DNA from: Nostoc sp. KVJ3
Lineage (GTDB): Bacteria > Cyanobacteriota > Cyanobacteriia > Cyanobacteriales > Nostocaceae
Direction of reading: 5' to 3'
Length of the DNA stretch: 64,000 nt
NCBI RefSeq assembly: GCF_026127265.1
Contig: NZ_WWFG01000002.1
Location: 62,001 to 126,000 of the forward strand
Every line of letters starts with the position of its first letter. Positions within the stretch are counted from its first letter, which is position 1. Both the position numbers and the translations under genes were made by a program. Of this stretch, positions 27,769 to 37,211 are shown in pieces. The notes beneath the pieces were generated by a model, which had not been told where the DNA came from, did no database searches, and was given only the letters and a program-made list of their open reading frames with translations.

Positions 27769-29296
27769 TATCCTGAAGCATAGCTAAATGCTTATTAATC
27801 GGTGCAAGGGTATTAGCAGCAATCAGCCCACTAGCGGCGACTGCTGGTAAACCAATACCGGGAAATGTTGAGTCGCCACAGCACATCAATCCTGGTAGGG
27901 GTGTACTGGGGCCAGGAAACATACCACTTCCAGCCTGAATTGCTGGCCCGTAGGAACCTTGATGACGGCGGAGATAGCGCTCGTGAGTTAACGGTGTACC
28001 AACAAGTGTGACTTCGCAACGAGAGCGAATATCGGGAATAATCCGCTGTAGCGCTTGCCACATTATTTCTGCACGCGATCGCTTTTGTTCGGCATATTCT
28101 TGGCTCCTTCTATCCATCCCCTGCCACATAGAGTATGGTTCATTACCGGGTGTATACACATGAATCACATGCTTACCTGCTGGCGCTAAGGATGGATCGA
28201 GTATTGAAGGGATAGAAATCACCACTACATTTTGAGGTGCTGTTACGCCCAATTCCCAGTCATTAACCACAATATAATGACACCGCAAATTTGCCTGTAA
28301 TCCTTGAGCATCAATGCCTAAATGCAGATGCATAAAGCTATCACATTCAGGCGTAGCTTGTCGTTTGCGGCGGTACTGTTTGGGTATTGCCTTTTCTGGT
28401 AGTAATTTCAGTGTGTCCCAAACCGAGGCATTAGAAATCACTGCTCGTTTGGCGCGAATTTCGGAGCGATCGCTAAGACGCACACCCACCGCACGATTCC
28501 CTTCTACAAGCACTTCTTCTACATGAGCTAACAGCATCAGCTTCCCGCCATGACGCTCTAATCCTTGTACAAGGCTGTCAACTAAAGCACCGCTACCACC
28601 AATAGGATATTCCAGGATTGCATTTGGGCGATACCAATCCGCAAACATAAATGCTACCTCTGCGGCGCTAGTACCATCTGCGGGTAGTCCAGAAAGGAGA
28701 AAGCAAAGTAAATTAAGCCAGTTTCGGGTAAACGATTCTTTAACAACTCCATCCATAATTCGGCTAAAAGGGCCCGTCAGCTTGATTATATTCGCCACAT
28801 TTTTTGTCAGAGATGGGATAAACGGGCCCACAGTTCTAGCTGCACCAAAATCAAAGCGCAATGCGGCTGGTGGTATGGAAGTTGCAGCATTGGCAAATGG
28901 TTCCATAACGCGCTGGAGTTCTTGCCATTCGACTACAGCATCATCACCACAAAATTTCATCAGCACTTCACAAAATTGCTCTACACCAACCGCCGTGTCA
29001 AAATCACCTTCTGGTAGACAACAACCCCAAGTATCATAGGTAACGCATGGTAATTCAGAACCAATTGCATCTAACACTTGTCGCAAAGGGTTAGCAGAGG
29101 GGCTGTAAGACAATCCAGAGTAGAGAGACGGGCCCGAGTCAAACTTAAAACCATTGCGCTCAAAACCATGAGCAGCACCTCCAGCAATGGAGTGACTTTC
29201 GCAGACTATCACATCAAAGCCATACCGCGCCAAAAGCGCACCACAACTCAAACCGCCAATACCGCTACCAATAACAACTATATCTGTGTTTTGCAT
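27755..29296 (-). CDS. FAD-dependent oxidoreductase of the carotenoid isomerase/desaturase type
   Basis: This 513-aa flavoprotein begins with the dinucleotide-binding motif VVIGSGIGGLSCGALLARYG, followed by the phytoene-desaturase-type stretch ESHSIAGGAAHGFERNG and FDSGPSLYSG. The C-terminus has GMFPGPSTPLPGLMCCGDSTFPGIGLPAVAASG, with the FAD-contacting GD, as in CrtISO/CrtI-like enzymes. A desaturation or cis-trans isomerisation of a carotenoid or related polyene is the likely reaction, but the substrate is not certain. Small hydrophobic segments suggest membrane association. The gene is alone and convergent with the PEP-CTERM gene, with a 14-bp overlap of the 3' ends. The start ATG follows family length. 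Confidence 0.82.
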   Translation of the reverse strand: MQNTDIVVIGSGIGGLSCGALLARYGFDVIVCESHSIAGGAAHGFERNGFKFDSGPSLYSGLSYSPSANPLRQVLDAIGSELPCVTYDTWGCCLPEGDFDTAVGVEQFCEVLMKFCGDDAVVEWQELQRVMEPFANAATSIPPAALRFDFGAARTVGPFIPSLTKNVANIIKLTGPFSRIMDGVVKESFTRNWLNLLCFLLSGLPADGTSAAEVAFMFADWYRPNAILEYPIGGSGALVDSLVQGLERHGGKLMLLAHVEEVLVEGNRAVGVRLSDRSEIRAKRAVISNASVWDTLKLLPEKAIPKQYRRKRQATPECDSFMHLHLGIDAQGLQANLRCHYIVVNDWELGVTAPQNVVVISIPSILDPSLAPAGKHVIHVYTPGNEPYSMWQGMDRRSQEYAEQKRSRAEIMWQALQRIIPDIRSRCEVTLVGTPLTHERYLRRHQGSYGPAIQAGSGMFPGPSTPLPGLMCCGDSTFPGIGLPAVAASGLIAANTLAPINKHLAMLQDIKCI

Positions 29297-29613
29297 ATCC
29301 CTGATTTTTCAACAATAAATTAAAACAGTTGTGGAAACTTGGATAATATCATTGGCTCCTCAATCCATAAACCGCTCTAATTGGTTAACATCACTAAGGA
29401 TGGACACAAAATCGCTAGTGCTGCGTTCTTTAGATTAAAAAATTGATTCAGACAGACTAATGAGAAGCTTAAACTAGTAACTGAGTTTACTCAAGTCAAA
29501 GTAAAACTTTTGACTATTTACTACTGTCAAATTTATCCGTATCATTTTACTCAGCACGGGCTAAACGCCCCGCTACCGTTACCGCTAACAGCACTCAATA
29601 TAGAGAGGGGAAT
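29297..29613. other. Intergenic region between oxidoreductase and prohibitin genes
   Basis: The two genes are divergent, so both promoters should lie here. A GC-rich stretch near 29555-29590 (GGGCTAAACGCCCCGCTACC) looks like part of a dispersed repeat. No other feature was recognised. Confidence 0.4.
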
Positions 29614-30462
29614 TTGAAAAATCAGCAACTTGGAAATTGGCAAACCACAGTTTTAGGAATTGTGCTAGCAATAATAGTGATTCTCGGACTAAATGCCTTT
29701 ATTATTATTAACCCTGGACAAGCAGGAGTGATTAGCATTTTGGGTAAAGCGAGAGATGGGGCTTTATTGGAAGGGATTCATGTCAAACCGCCTTTTCTAT
29801 CCGTAATAGATGTGTATGATTTGACAGTGCAAAAGTTTGAAGTGCCAGCAGAAAGTTCTACTAAAGATTTGCAAAATTTATCCGCGAGATTTGCGATCAA
29901 CTTTCGCCTCGATCCGATAAAGGTAGTTGAAGTTAGACGTAAACAAGGAACCTTAGAAAATATTGTATCAAAAATCATTGCACCTCAGACCCAAGAAGCA
30001 TTTAAAATTGCGGCAGCTAGAAGAACAGTAGAAGAGGCAATTACTAAAAGAAGTGAGTTAAAAGAAGACTTTGATAATGCGTTAGGCGATCGCTTAGACA
30101 AATATGGGATAATTGTGTTAGATACTAGCGTAGTTGATTTAGCATTCTCACCAGAATTTGCCAGAGCAGTGGAAGAAAAACAAATTGCTGAACAACGGGC
30201 GCAAAGAGCCGTTTACGTAGCACGGGAAGCAGAACAAGAAGCACAAGCAGATGTGAATCGCGCTAAAGGTAGGGCAGAAGCTCAAAGACTTTTAGCAGAA
30301 ACACTCAAAGCTCAAGGAGGACAGTTAGTTCTGCAAAAGGAAGCAATTGAAGCTTGGAAGAGTGGCGGCGCTCAGATGCCCAAAGTCCTTGTTATGGGTG
30401 GTGATTCAAAAAGTGGCGTTCCCTTCATATTCAACCTTGGAAATGTCCAGAATCAACCATAA
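29614..30462 (+). CDS. Prohibitin-family SPFH-domain membrane protein
   Basis: This 282-aa protein has an N-terminal membrane anchor (about 12-32: TVLGIVLAIIVILGLNAFII), then the SPFH/band-7 domain (about 35-200: NPGQAGVISILGKARDGALLEGIHVKPPF) and a coiled coil rich in Ala, Glu and Arg (about 190-250: EEKQIAEQRAQRAVYVA), all typical of prohibitins. Such proteins assemble into large rings in the membrane and act as scaffolds or protease regulators. The start is TTG, supported by GAGGGG eight bases upstream. The gene is monocistronic; a protease partner is not adjacent. Confidence 0.92.
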   Translation: MKNQQLGNWQTTVLGIVLAIIVILGLNAFIIINPGQAGVISILGKARDGALLEGIHVKPPFLSVIDVYDLTVQKFEVPAESSTKDLQNLSARFAINFRLDPIKVVEVRRKQGTLENIVSKIIAPQTQEAFKIAAARRTVEEAITKRSELKEDFDNALGDRLDKYGIIVLDTSVVDLAFSPEFARAVEEKQIAEQRAQRAVYVAREAEQEAQADVNRAKGRAEAQRLLAETLKAQGGQLVLQKEAIEAWKSGGAQMPKVLVMGGDSKSGVPFIFNLGNVQNQP

Positions 30463-30724
30463 GGATTGGGCATTAGATAACAACCTCCATTATGGAATTT
30501 GCTCTGAATAGAAGAGGCAAGGAACAGCGAATAGGGGAGAAATATTTTGGAATTCCCTATCAATTAAGGGTTTCAGAGCAACTAAATTTATTTATGTCCT
30601 TTCAGACAAATTTTACAACCCTTGGACGATTCTCAATCCCAAATCTAAAACTCAAAATAGTATAAGTTGGGCTAATGCCAACTCAAACACAACAGAAAAA
30701 CCAACAAGTCCATCATCAAAGTTT

Positions 30725-31141
30725 ATGTCAACCCCCAATCCTCACCATCTCACCGCCGAAGAAGCGAAAAAATTACTGAATAAATTTAACTGTCTAGACA
30801 TTGCGCCAATCCTCAATGCATCTGAAAAAGCAGTAATTCGTCATGCCCTAACTTTGGTAACAAACCTTGCTGATTATCAAATTCTAGGAATTTGCGCTGA
30901 TACAGCAGAAGAAGGAATACTGGCGATGAAAACTTATTCTCTGGCTTTGGGTTATGAACCACCAGACAATTTACTGACACCTGAAGGGCCAGTTTATATC
31001 AAATTAAATGGTAAAAATGGCTTGTGTTATCTTGATTCATACTCTGGACATCATCGTGGTGTATTAGTATCTTGTCAGTCTTACCACGAAGACGGAATCA
31101 ATGAAATGTATGGACATTTACCCTTGGATTTATTTGTATAG
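30725..31141 (+). CDS. DUF1824 family protein
   Basis: The 138-aa sequence matches the DUF1824 pattern known from cyanobacteria: a helical start (LTAEEAKKLLNKFNCLDI), then ICADTAEEGILAMKTYSLALGY and a strand-rich end with PVYIKLNGKNGLCYLDSYSGHHRGVLVSCQS. It has no membrane segment or signal peptide. The function is unknown. The gene is followed by a hairpin (arms GTAGGTAAGG and CCTTACCTAC, 31153-31177) and 70 bp later by the ABC-F gene on the same strand. Confidence 0.85.
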   Translation: MSTPNPHHLTAEEAKKLLNKFNCLDIAPILNASEKAVIRHALTLVTNLADYQILGICADTAEEGILAMKTYSLALGYEPPDNLLTPEGPVYIKLNGKNGLCYLDSYSGHHRGVLVSCQSYHEDGINEMYGHLPLDLFV

Positions 31142-31210
31142 AATTCGGCAATGTAGGTAAGGATATGCCTTACCTACTCATTAACGATCGAGGAATAACT
31201 ACTAGATTTT

Positions 31211-33136
31211 ATGAGTATTATTACACTCCAGTCGGTTAAAAAAGACTTTGGCATCAAAGAAGTTTTAAAAGAAGCCAGCTTTAGCCTCGATGCTGCCGAT
31301 AAAGTTGGCTTAATTGGTACTAACGGTTCAGGAAAATCAACTCTATTAAAAATGATCGCGGGGTTAGAATCTATTGATAGCGGTCAAATTATCATCAACT
31401 CCGGTTCTAAAATTATCTATTTACCCCAGCAGCCAGATTTAGATGAGAACCACACAGTTTTAGAGCAAGTTTTTGCTGACAGTGGCGAACATACAGCTTT
31501 GGTACGTGAATATGAAGAACTCTCAGATAAATTAGCTCACTATCCAGATGATAGCCAACTGATGTCTCGCCTTTCTGTGGTGATGCAAAAGATGGATTCA
31601 AATGATGCTTGGGAATTAGAAACTAATGCTAAGATTATCCTCACTAAATTAGGAATTTCTGACTTTGATGCCAAGATAGGTACTTTATCTGGAGGCTATC
31701 GCAAGCGCATTGCTTTAGCATCAGCGTTGTTAGCAGAACCTGATGCTTTGCTGATGGATGAGCCGACAAACCATTTAGATGCTCTTTCTGTTGAATGGTT
31801 ACAAAGTTATTTAAATCGCTATCGCGGCGCACTTTTTCTGATTACCCACGATCGCTATTTTCTAGATCGCGTCACTAATCGGATCGTTGAAATTGACCGA
31901 GGAGACATTTACACCTACACAGGTAACTATTCATATTACCTCGAAAAGAAAGCTTTAGCTGAAGAATCTGCTGTAAGCAGTCAACGGAAACATCAAGGCT
32001 TGTTGCGGCGGGAGTTGGAATGGCTGAAAAAAGGGCCGAAAGCTAGAAGTACTAAGCAAAAAGCTAGAATTGACCGCGCTCATGCTCTCCGGGATACCGA
32101 ATTTAAAGAAGTTCAGGGTAAAGTTGATATTTCTACAGTTGGTCGTCGCATTGGTAAAAAAGTTATTGAATTAAATAACGTTTCTAAAGCATACAATGGA
32201 CGCACCTTGATTAATAATTTCACCTACGAATTTAGTCCAGAAGACCGCATCGGCATTATTGGCGCTAATGGTGCTGGTAAATCCACTTTAATGGATATTA
32301 TTACTGGTCAGATTCAGCCAGATTCAGGTGTTGCAGAAATTGGAACTACAGTTCACATCGGTTATTTTGACCAGCATTCTGAAGAATTGCTCACAGCTTT
32401 AAACGAAAATCAGCGCGTGATTGACTACATCAAAGAAGAAGGTGAATTTATCAAAATTACCGATGGGACTCAAATTACTGCTTCTCAAATGTTGGAGCGG
32501 TTTTTGTTTCCTGGTAATCAACAGTATGCCCCAATTAATAAACTTTCCGGTGGTGAAAAACGCCGTTTATTTCTGTTGCGAGTGTTGATGAGTGCGCCCA
32601 ACGTCTTGATTTTAGATGAACCGACAAATGATTTAGATGTTCAGACATTGGCAGTACTAGAAGATTATTTAGAGGATTTTGTCGGGTGTGTAATTGTAGT
32701 TTCTCACGATCGCTACTTTCTCGATCGCACCATCGACACAGTATTTTCCTTCGAGGAAGGCGGTAATCTCCGGCAATATCCAGGTAATTACTCGATTTAT
32801 CTGGACTATAAGAAGGCTGAAGAGGCACAGCAACAGGCTGCTAACACTAAGGAGAAGCCGAAAAATGCCGAAGTCCAAAATGGTGCATCTGCGCCCAAGG
32901 ATGTAGAAAATACCAAGCGCCGGAGGTTATCCAATTGGGAAAAGAAAGAATTTGAGCAGTTGGAAGGTAAAATTGCCGAGTTAGAGGCCCAGAAGGCAGA
33001 AACCGAGAAAACACTAGCAAATGTCTCACCGGGGAATTATAGCGAAGTGCAGAAACTTTACGATCGTGTGGAAAAGCTCAAACACGCGATCGATGTGGCG
33101 ACTGAACGCTGGTTAGAATTAGCGGAGATGGAGTGA
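31211..33136 (+). CDS. ABC-F family ATPase (Uup/EttA-like)
   Basis: This 641-aa soluble protein has two ABC ATPase domains and no membrane part. Walker A motifs are GTNGSGKST (near 36) and GANGAGKST (near 350). Signature motifs are LSGGYRKR and LSGGEKRR, each followed by LLMDEPTNHLD or LILDEPTNDLD. Between the domains lies the charged interdomain linker (LLRRELEWLKKGPKARSTKQ) that in this family reaches into the ribosomal E site. The last 80 residues form a coiled coil (KKEFEQLEGKIAELEAQKAE), which is the Uup-type C-terminal extension. It is expected to act on the ribosome or on unusual nucleic acid structures. The start ATG is clear. Confidence 0.93.
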   Translation: MSIITLQSVKKDFGIKEVLKEASFSLDAADKVGLIGTNGSGKSTLLKMIAGLESIDSGQIIINSGSKIIYLPQQPDLDENHTVLEQVFADSGEHTALVREYEELSDKLAHYPDDSQLMSRLSVVMQKMDSNDAWELETNAKIILTKLGISDFDAKIGTLSGGYRKRIALASALLAEPDALLMDEPTNHLDALSVEWLQSYLNRYRGALFLITHDRYFLDRVTNRIVEIDRGDIYTYTGNYSYYLEKKALAEESAVSSQRKHQGLLRRELEWLKKGPKARSTKQKARIDRAHALRDTEFKEVQGKVDISTVGRRIGKKVIELNNVSKAYNGRTLINNFTYEFSPEDRIGIIGANGAGKSTLMDIITGQIQPDSGVAEIGTTVHIGYFDQHSEELLTALNENQRVIDYIKEEGEFIKITDGTQITASQMLERFLFPGNQQYAPINKLSGGEKRRLFLLRVLMSAPNVLILDEPTNDLDVQTLAVLEDYLEDFVGCVIVVSHDRYFLDRTIDTVFSFEEGGNLRQYPGNYSIYLDYKKAEEAQQQAANTKEKPKNAEVQNGASAPKDVENTKRRRLSNWEKKEFEQLEGKIAELEAQKAETEKTLANVSPGNYSEVQKLYDRVEKLKHAIDVATERWLELAEME

Positions 33137-33148
33137 GGTACACCCGTA

Positions 33149-33549
33149 GGGGCAATTAATGAATCATAAGTGTCAACTTAACGTGAAACCCTTGTGAAGA
33201 CATGATATTCAGTTCTCTCGTTTAGCATTACTCATCGCTTTACCGCACCCTAACCCTCCCCTTATAAAGGCTACGGTGTACACACAAGTTTGATAACCTA
33301 GCCCCACAACGTTTTTATCCCCCCTAACCCCCCTTAAAAAAGGGGGGAAAACTTCTTAAAGTCCCCCTTTTTTAAGGGGGATTTAGGGGGATCAAACCAC
33401 ATTTTGCACCTGCCACAGAGATGTGTGTACACCGTAGAGGGAACTAGATTCCTTTTTCCCCCCTTTCCAAGGGGGGATTAAGGGGGGGTAAAACGCTTGT
33501 AGGACAGGCGTTTAAGCTTAAGTTGACACCAATGTTCATGAATTGCCCC
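33149..33549. repeat. Nested inverted-repeat element (about 400 bp)
   Basis: Outer arms GGGGCAATT ... TGTCAACTTAA (33149-33181) and TTAAGTTGACACC ... AATTGCCCC (33518-33549) enclose a second element at 33271-33437 with perfect 16-bp ends CTACGGTGTACACACA and TGTGTGTACACCGTAG. Inside that lies a third hairpin of C- and G-rich arms (CCCCCTTAAAAAAGGGGGG type). A further CCCCCCTTTCC-AAGGGGGG hairpin lies at about 33460. No coding capacity was seen. The outer arm is shared with the palindrome at 26716. Confidence 0.8.
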
Positions 33550-33558
33550 GACACCTGA

Positions 33559-35397
33559 CTATTTTGATAAACCAAGTGTACGACCAGGAAAACCTGCAAC
33601 GTCAAAATATCGAGTTGAGCCAACATTTTGATACTTCAGGATCGTTTTTAATCCATTAGTAGCTGGTTGAGAAGTCAGAGTATGAGATTTAAAAGAAACT
33701 TTTTTGGCTCCTTTAATCAAGGATTCATGTAAAACGCGACCGATAAGTTTTCCTTGATGGGGAATCTTTAAATTTAAAGTCTTAGCCAAGGTAATAGCTA
33801 CATCAGCATTACTCACAGGTACTCGGTCTACAAAAGCTTTCTTAAAGTCAGGGCCGATCGCAGCCATATAATTGTAAGTATCAGCACGGCTAAAAGAGCC
33901 ATGCATTCCCTGTCCTTGCTGTAAAGAAGAGTCTGCAATTTCTACACCGCAAGCAGTTGGGTCGCCACAGCCAGTATCAAATGTCCGAAAGTTGACTGCG
34001 ATCGCTGGGGTAGGAAGAGGGGATTTCCCATGAAGTGCGATCGCACTTAAGGGTAAAGTCCCTGGAATAGAGCCTAATGCATCATCGACAAATAAACCAC
34101 TAACATAATCTTCTTTTAAGAGAATATCTACAACTTGTTTAGCAAGTGCTTTGTTATTTGCACTATTAGGTAAATAAATCAAATCTGAACCACCATTAGC
34201 AGCCACTAAGACATCAGGTTTATTGGGGTCTTTACCAATCAAACCGTTTTTAGAAAACTGACCTTGAGTTGGATCAACAGCAGCATTTTCCTTATCTGGA
34301 TCAAATAAAGGCAATCCTAAACCATGAGCAATATCAATAGCGAGAAAACCAGGTGGCAAAAATTCTTTTATTACCTCTGGATAACTTAGTGTCTTTGAAT
34401 AGCTGGTTTTGCTCTCTTTACTAATGGTAGAAAAACCGTGATCGGCCGTCACAAAAATATTTGTGGAAGCTTCTAAATTTAGCTGTTTGAGAACGCCACG
34501 GATTTGAGCAAGATTTTGATCGACATTTTGACGAGCGGCGAGGGAAGTGGGGCCATTAATCCCTGGAGTAAGAGTGTTTAGACTATCACCTTGGTTATGT
34601 TGAGTTCCATCTGGATCGCGTGACCAATAAATTAAAACAAAAGGTTTTTGGCGTTGTTTGAATAGAGGTAATAGTACTTTTGTCGTTATATCGACAAAGT
34701 ATTGTTGTTGAAATATATTAGCTACCTTGGTTCCTGATACTGTGCTGTTGCCAGATTTGCCATTATCTCCTCGCGTTGGAGATTTTAAGGCGATCTCATT
34801 TTTAGTCAACAGGTCAGCTATTTCGGAACTCAGAGGAATTCCTGTTGGAGAACCGGTAGCGTCATCAATGATAATTGTGGGTTTACCTGTTCGTTGAGTA
34901 ACATCTTGAATTAAGACTGGCCCGATCTTTCCAACAGATGCGGTGCTAAATCCAGCTTTCCGTGCGGCATCTAATAGACTTTCTTCATTCAAGTAATTGT
35001 CATTAAAGCGTTGGTTAATTTCCCCCAAAACCGCATCATTTTCTAAGAAAGGAATGGGGCTATTACTAGCACTCTTAACAGGAAAGCCAACATTAATTGT
35101 ATTGCTGAAATCACCCGTGTCACCGAGATAATGTCCAGTTGCGATCGCAGAAGCATTCGCGGTAGTAAAAGTAGGAAACAGTGAATGACTATTGACAAAA
35201 CTCACACCCTTCTGGCGAATTTCATTCAGATTAGGAGTTTCCTGAGCATTAACTTTGCTAGGGCGCAATCCATCGGTAATAAAAATTATGACATTGTGTT
35301 CAGGTCTTGTCTTCGCAAATCCTGAAACTGCTAGTACTGTAACGAGTGTAATAGTAGCTAGTATCAGAAAAGTCTTATATATTTTAGGTAAAACCAT
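33559..35397 (-). CDS. Exported alkaline phosphatase-superfamily phosphodiesterase
   Basis: The 612-aa protein has an N-terminal hydrophobic signal (about 8-27) and then the type I phosphodiesterase/nucleotide pyrophosphatase fold. IIFITDGLRPS carries the first metal Asp, and FPTFTTANASAIATGHYLGDTG holds the nucleophile Thr. DPDGTQHNQGDS supplies a metal Asp and His, FVTADHGFSTI the next Asp-His pair, and the late His lies in GQGMHGSFSRAD. It should hydrolyse phosphodiester or phosphomonoester bonds in the periplasm or outside the cell. The protein is longer than the core fold, with an insertion around 190-260. It is monocistronic. The start ATG places the signal peptide correctly. Confidence 0.88.
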   Translation of the reverse strand: MVLPKIYKTFLILATITLVTVLAVSGFAKTRPEHNVIIFITDGLRPSKVNAQETPNLNEIRQKGVSFVNSHSLFPTFTTANASAIATGHYLGDTGDFSNTINVGFPVKSASNSPIPFLENDAVLGEINQRFNDNYLNEESLLDAARKAGFSTASVGKIGPVLIQDVTQRTGKPTIIIDDATGSPTGIPLSSEIADLLTKNEIALKSPTRGDNGKSGNSTVSGTKVANIFQQQYFVDITTKVLLPLFKQRQKPFVLIYWSRDPDGTQHNQGDSLNTLTPGINGPTSLAARQNVDQNLAQIRGVLKQLNLEASTNIFVTADHGFSTISKESKTSYSKTLSYPEVIKEFLPPGFLAIDIAHGLGLPLFDPDKENAAVDPTQGQFSKNGLIGKDPNKPDVLVAANGGSDLIYLPNSANNKALAKQVVDILLKEDYVSGLFVDDALGSIPGTLPLSAIALHGKSPLPTPAIAVNFRTFDTGCGDPTACGVEIADSSLQQGQGMHGSFSRADTYNYMAAIGPDFKKAFVDRVPVSNADVAITLAKTLNLKIPHQGKLIGRVLHESLIKGAKKVSFKSHTLTSQPATNGLKTILKYQNVGSTRYFDVAGFPGRTLGLSK

Positions 35398-35612
35398 CCG
35401 TCTACATCTCCAAATATAGATATTTCTGGCTCTTTGAGGCTTTAATGTACAGCACTTACTGCTGCTATGAGGTACAGATACTTGGGATATCTCTACGAGA
35501 TGCTACCACGAACGCTTCATTCGCAATGACATCACATTAATGGCAAAATGCCTACCCCACAAGATTAGATAATTTATTTATTGGAAATTCCTAACTTAAT
35601 AAAAAAGCGATT

Positions 35613-36590
35613 ATGAAACACCTTGACGGGAGAGTGGCATTGATAACAGGTGCTACACGGGGAATTGGGAAAGGAATTGCTATTGGTTTGGCTGAGGCTG
35701 GGGCAACTGTATACGTCACAGGTCGCAGCCTCAACAATTCTTCTAGTAATGCGGTTTCAGGAAGTCTCAGTGAAACCCAATCAGTTATAGAGGAAGTTGG
35801 TGGTATATGCATTCCCGTCCAAGTAGACCATAGCAACGATGAACAGGTGCGTTTACTGTTTGAGCGCATTCAAGACGAGCAAGGTGGACAACTCGACCTA
35901 CTGGTGAATAATGCTTACTCAGGAGTTCAGGCAGTAAAAGACGCTTATGGGCAGCCCTTTTGGGATTGTGAACCAAGCATTTGGGATGCTAGCAACAACG
36001 TTGGTCTTCGTAGCCATTATATTGCGAGTGTTTTTGCGGCTCGAATGATGACTAGGCGTAATTCTGGACTTATTTGCACCATTTCCTCATGGGGTAGTAT
36101 GTTTTATATTTTTAATACAGCTTATGGTGTTGGGAAAGCAGCGTGCGATCGCCTCGCTGCTGATATGGCTGTTGAATTAAAACCCCATAATGTCGCTTCT
36201 GTTTCCATTTGGCCGGGGATTGTTGGGACTGAGCTTTTTTCTAGCTTTGCTTCTGAGATGAATCAAACCAATACTACTGAGCCAAAAAACTCATTCATTA
36301 GCGATCGCTACAACTGGGAAACTCCCTTATTAACTGGAAGGGTAATTGCTGCCCTTGCTTGTGATTCAAATATCATGCGCCATACCGGACGCGTGCAGAT
36401 TGTTGCCGAACTAGCTAATAAATATGGAATTGTGGATGAAAATGGCGATCGTCCTGTATCGCTACGCTCTTTACGTTTTGTGCTACCAACTGCATTGCCA
36501 GGACTGAGAAAGTATTCATGGCTCATACCCGATATTAAAATACCGTGGTCACTATTATTATTGAATGCCCTTAGCTCACCTAAAATTTAA
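35613..36590 (+). CDS. Short-chain dehydrogenase/reductase (DHRS1-like)
   Basis: This 325-aa SDR has the cofactor motif TGATRGIGKGIA near 13-24, the NNAYSG motif near 108, the catalytic Ser in ISSWGS and the Tyr-x-x-x-Lys pair in AYGVGKAA near 170. The length, the GLRSHYIASVFAARMM helix and the PGIVGTELF loop resemble the DHRS1 branch. Arg/Ser after the glycine motif (TGRSLNN) suggests NADP(H). The substrate is unknown. About 60 extra residues at the C-terminus (GLRKYSWLIPDIKIPWSLLL) contain a hydrophobic stretch that could attach to membrane. It is alone, divergent from the phosphodiesterase gene. Confidence 0.88.
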   Translation: MKHLDGRVALITGATRGIGKGIAIGLAEAGATVYVTGRSLNNSSSNAVSGSLSETQSVIEEVGGICIPVQVDHSNDEQVRLLFERIQDEQGGQLDLLVNNAYSGVQAVKDAYGQPFWDCEPSIWDASNNVGLRSHYIASVFAARMMTRRNSGLICTISSWGSMFYIFNTAYGVGKAACDRLAADMAVELKPHNVASVSIWPGIVGTELFSSFASEMNQTNTTEPKNSFISDRYNWETPLLTGRVIAALACDSNIMRHTGRVQIVAELANKYGIVDENGDRPVSLRSLRFVLPTALPGLRKYSWLIPDIKIPWSLLLLNALSSPKI

Positions 36591-36647
36591 TAGGCATTAG
36601 GGATAAGGCAGGAGTTAGAAAACTTGGTTTATCCACCTTTGATACTC

Positions 36648-37025
36648 GTTAACGAGTCTTTGAACTCCGTTAACGAGTCTTTGAACTCCGTTAACGAGTC
36701 TTTGAACTCCGTTAACGAGTCTTTGAACTCCGTTAACGAGTCTTTGAACTCCGTTAATGAGTCTTTGAACTCCGTTAATGAGTCTTTGAACTCCGTTAAC
36801 GAGTCTTTGAACTCCGTTAACGAGTCTTTGAACTCCGTTAACGAGTCTTTGAACTCCGTTAACGAGTCTTTGAACTCCGTTAACGAGTCTTTGAACTCCG
36901 TTAATGAGTCTTTGAACTCCGTTAATGAGTCTTTGAACTCCGTTAACGAGTCTTTGAACTCCGTGAATGAGTCTTTGATACTCGTGAATGAGTCTTTGAA
37001 CTCCGTTAACGAGTCTTTAATACTC
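36648..37025. repeat. Eighteen-copy 21-bp tandem repeat
   Basis: There are exactly 18 units of GTTAACGAGTCTTTGAACTC plus C. Units 6-7 and 13-14 carry AAT for AAC, a spacing of seven units, so a block of 147 bp was probably duplicated. Units 16 and 18 end in ATACTC instead of AACTCC. The plus strand is open from a TTG at 36624 (with GGAG ten bases upstream) to 37181, reading (V-N-E-S-L-N-S)n. The minus strand is also open, reading (T-E-F-K-D-S-L)n. Both heptapeptides place hydrophobic residues at a/d spacing. Whether either is translated is unknown. The tail after the array contains CCCTGCTCCC-type repeats. Confidence 0.9.
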
Positions 37026-37211
37026 GTGAACAACCTAAAAACTCCCAATCCCCAATATTCTGTCACCGAAGAAGCTCCGTCTCAGTTTCCCCCCTTGCTC
37101 CCTGCCCCCTGCTCCCCTGCCTCTGTCACACCTTCACTAAACAAGCTGTTCGAGATCCTAAAACTTTGTATCCTGAATTAATGGTCTTAATTAATAATTC
37201 TTTTAAAACTG

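Noticed and set aside
36648..37025. Possible CRISPR array or iteron origin
   Set aside because: No spacers, no cas or replication initiator gene nearby, and the neighbours are ordinary chromosomal genes.
36629..37066. Minus-strand protein of T-E-F-K-D-S-L repeats as a confident gene
   Set aside because: It is the complement of a tandem array that is open on both strands; no ribosome site or homologue supports it, so only the repeat is annotated.
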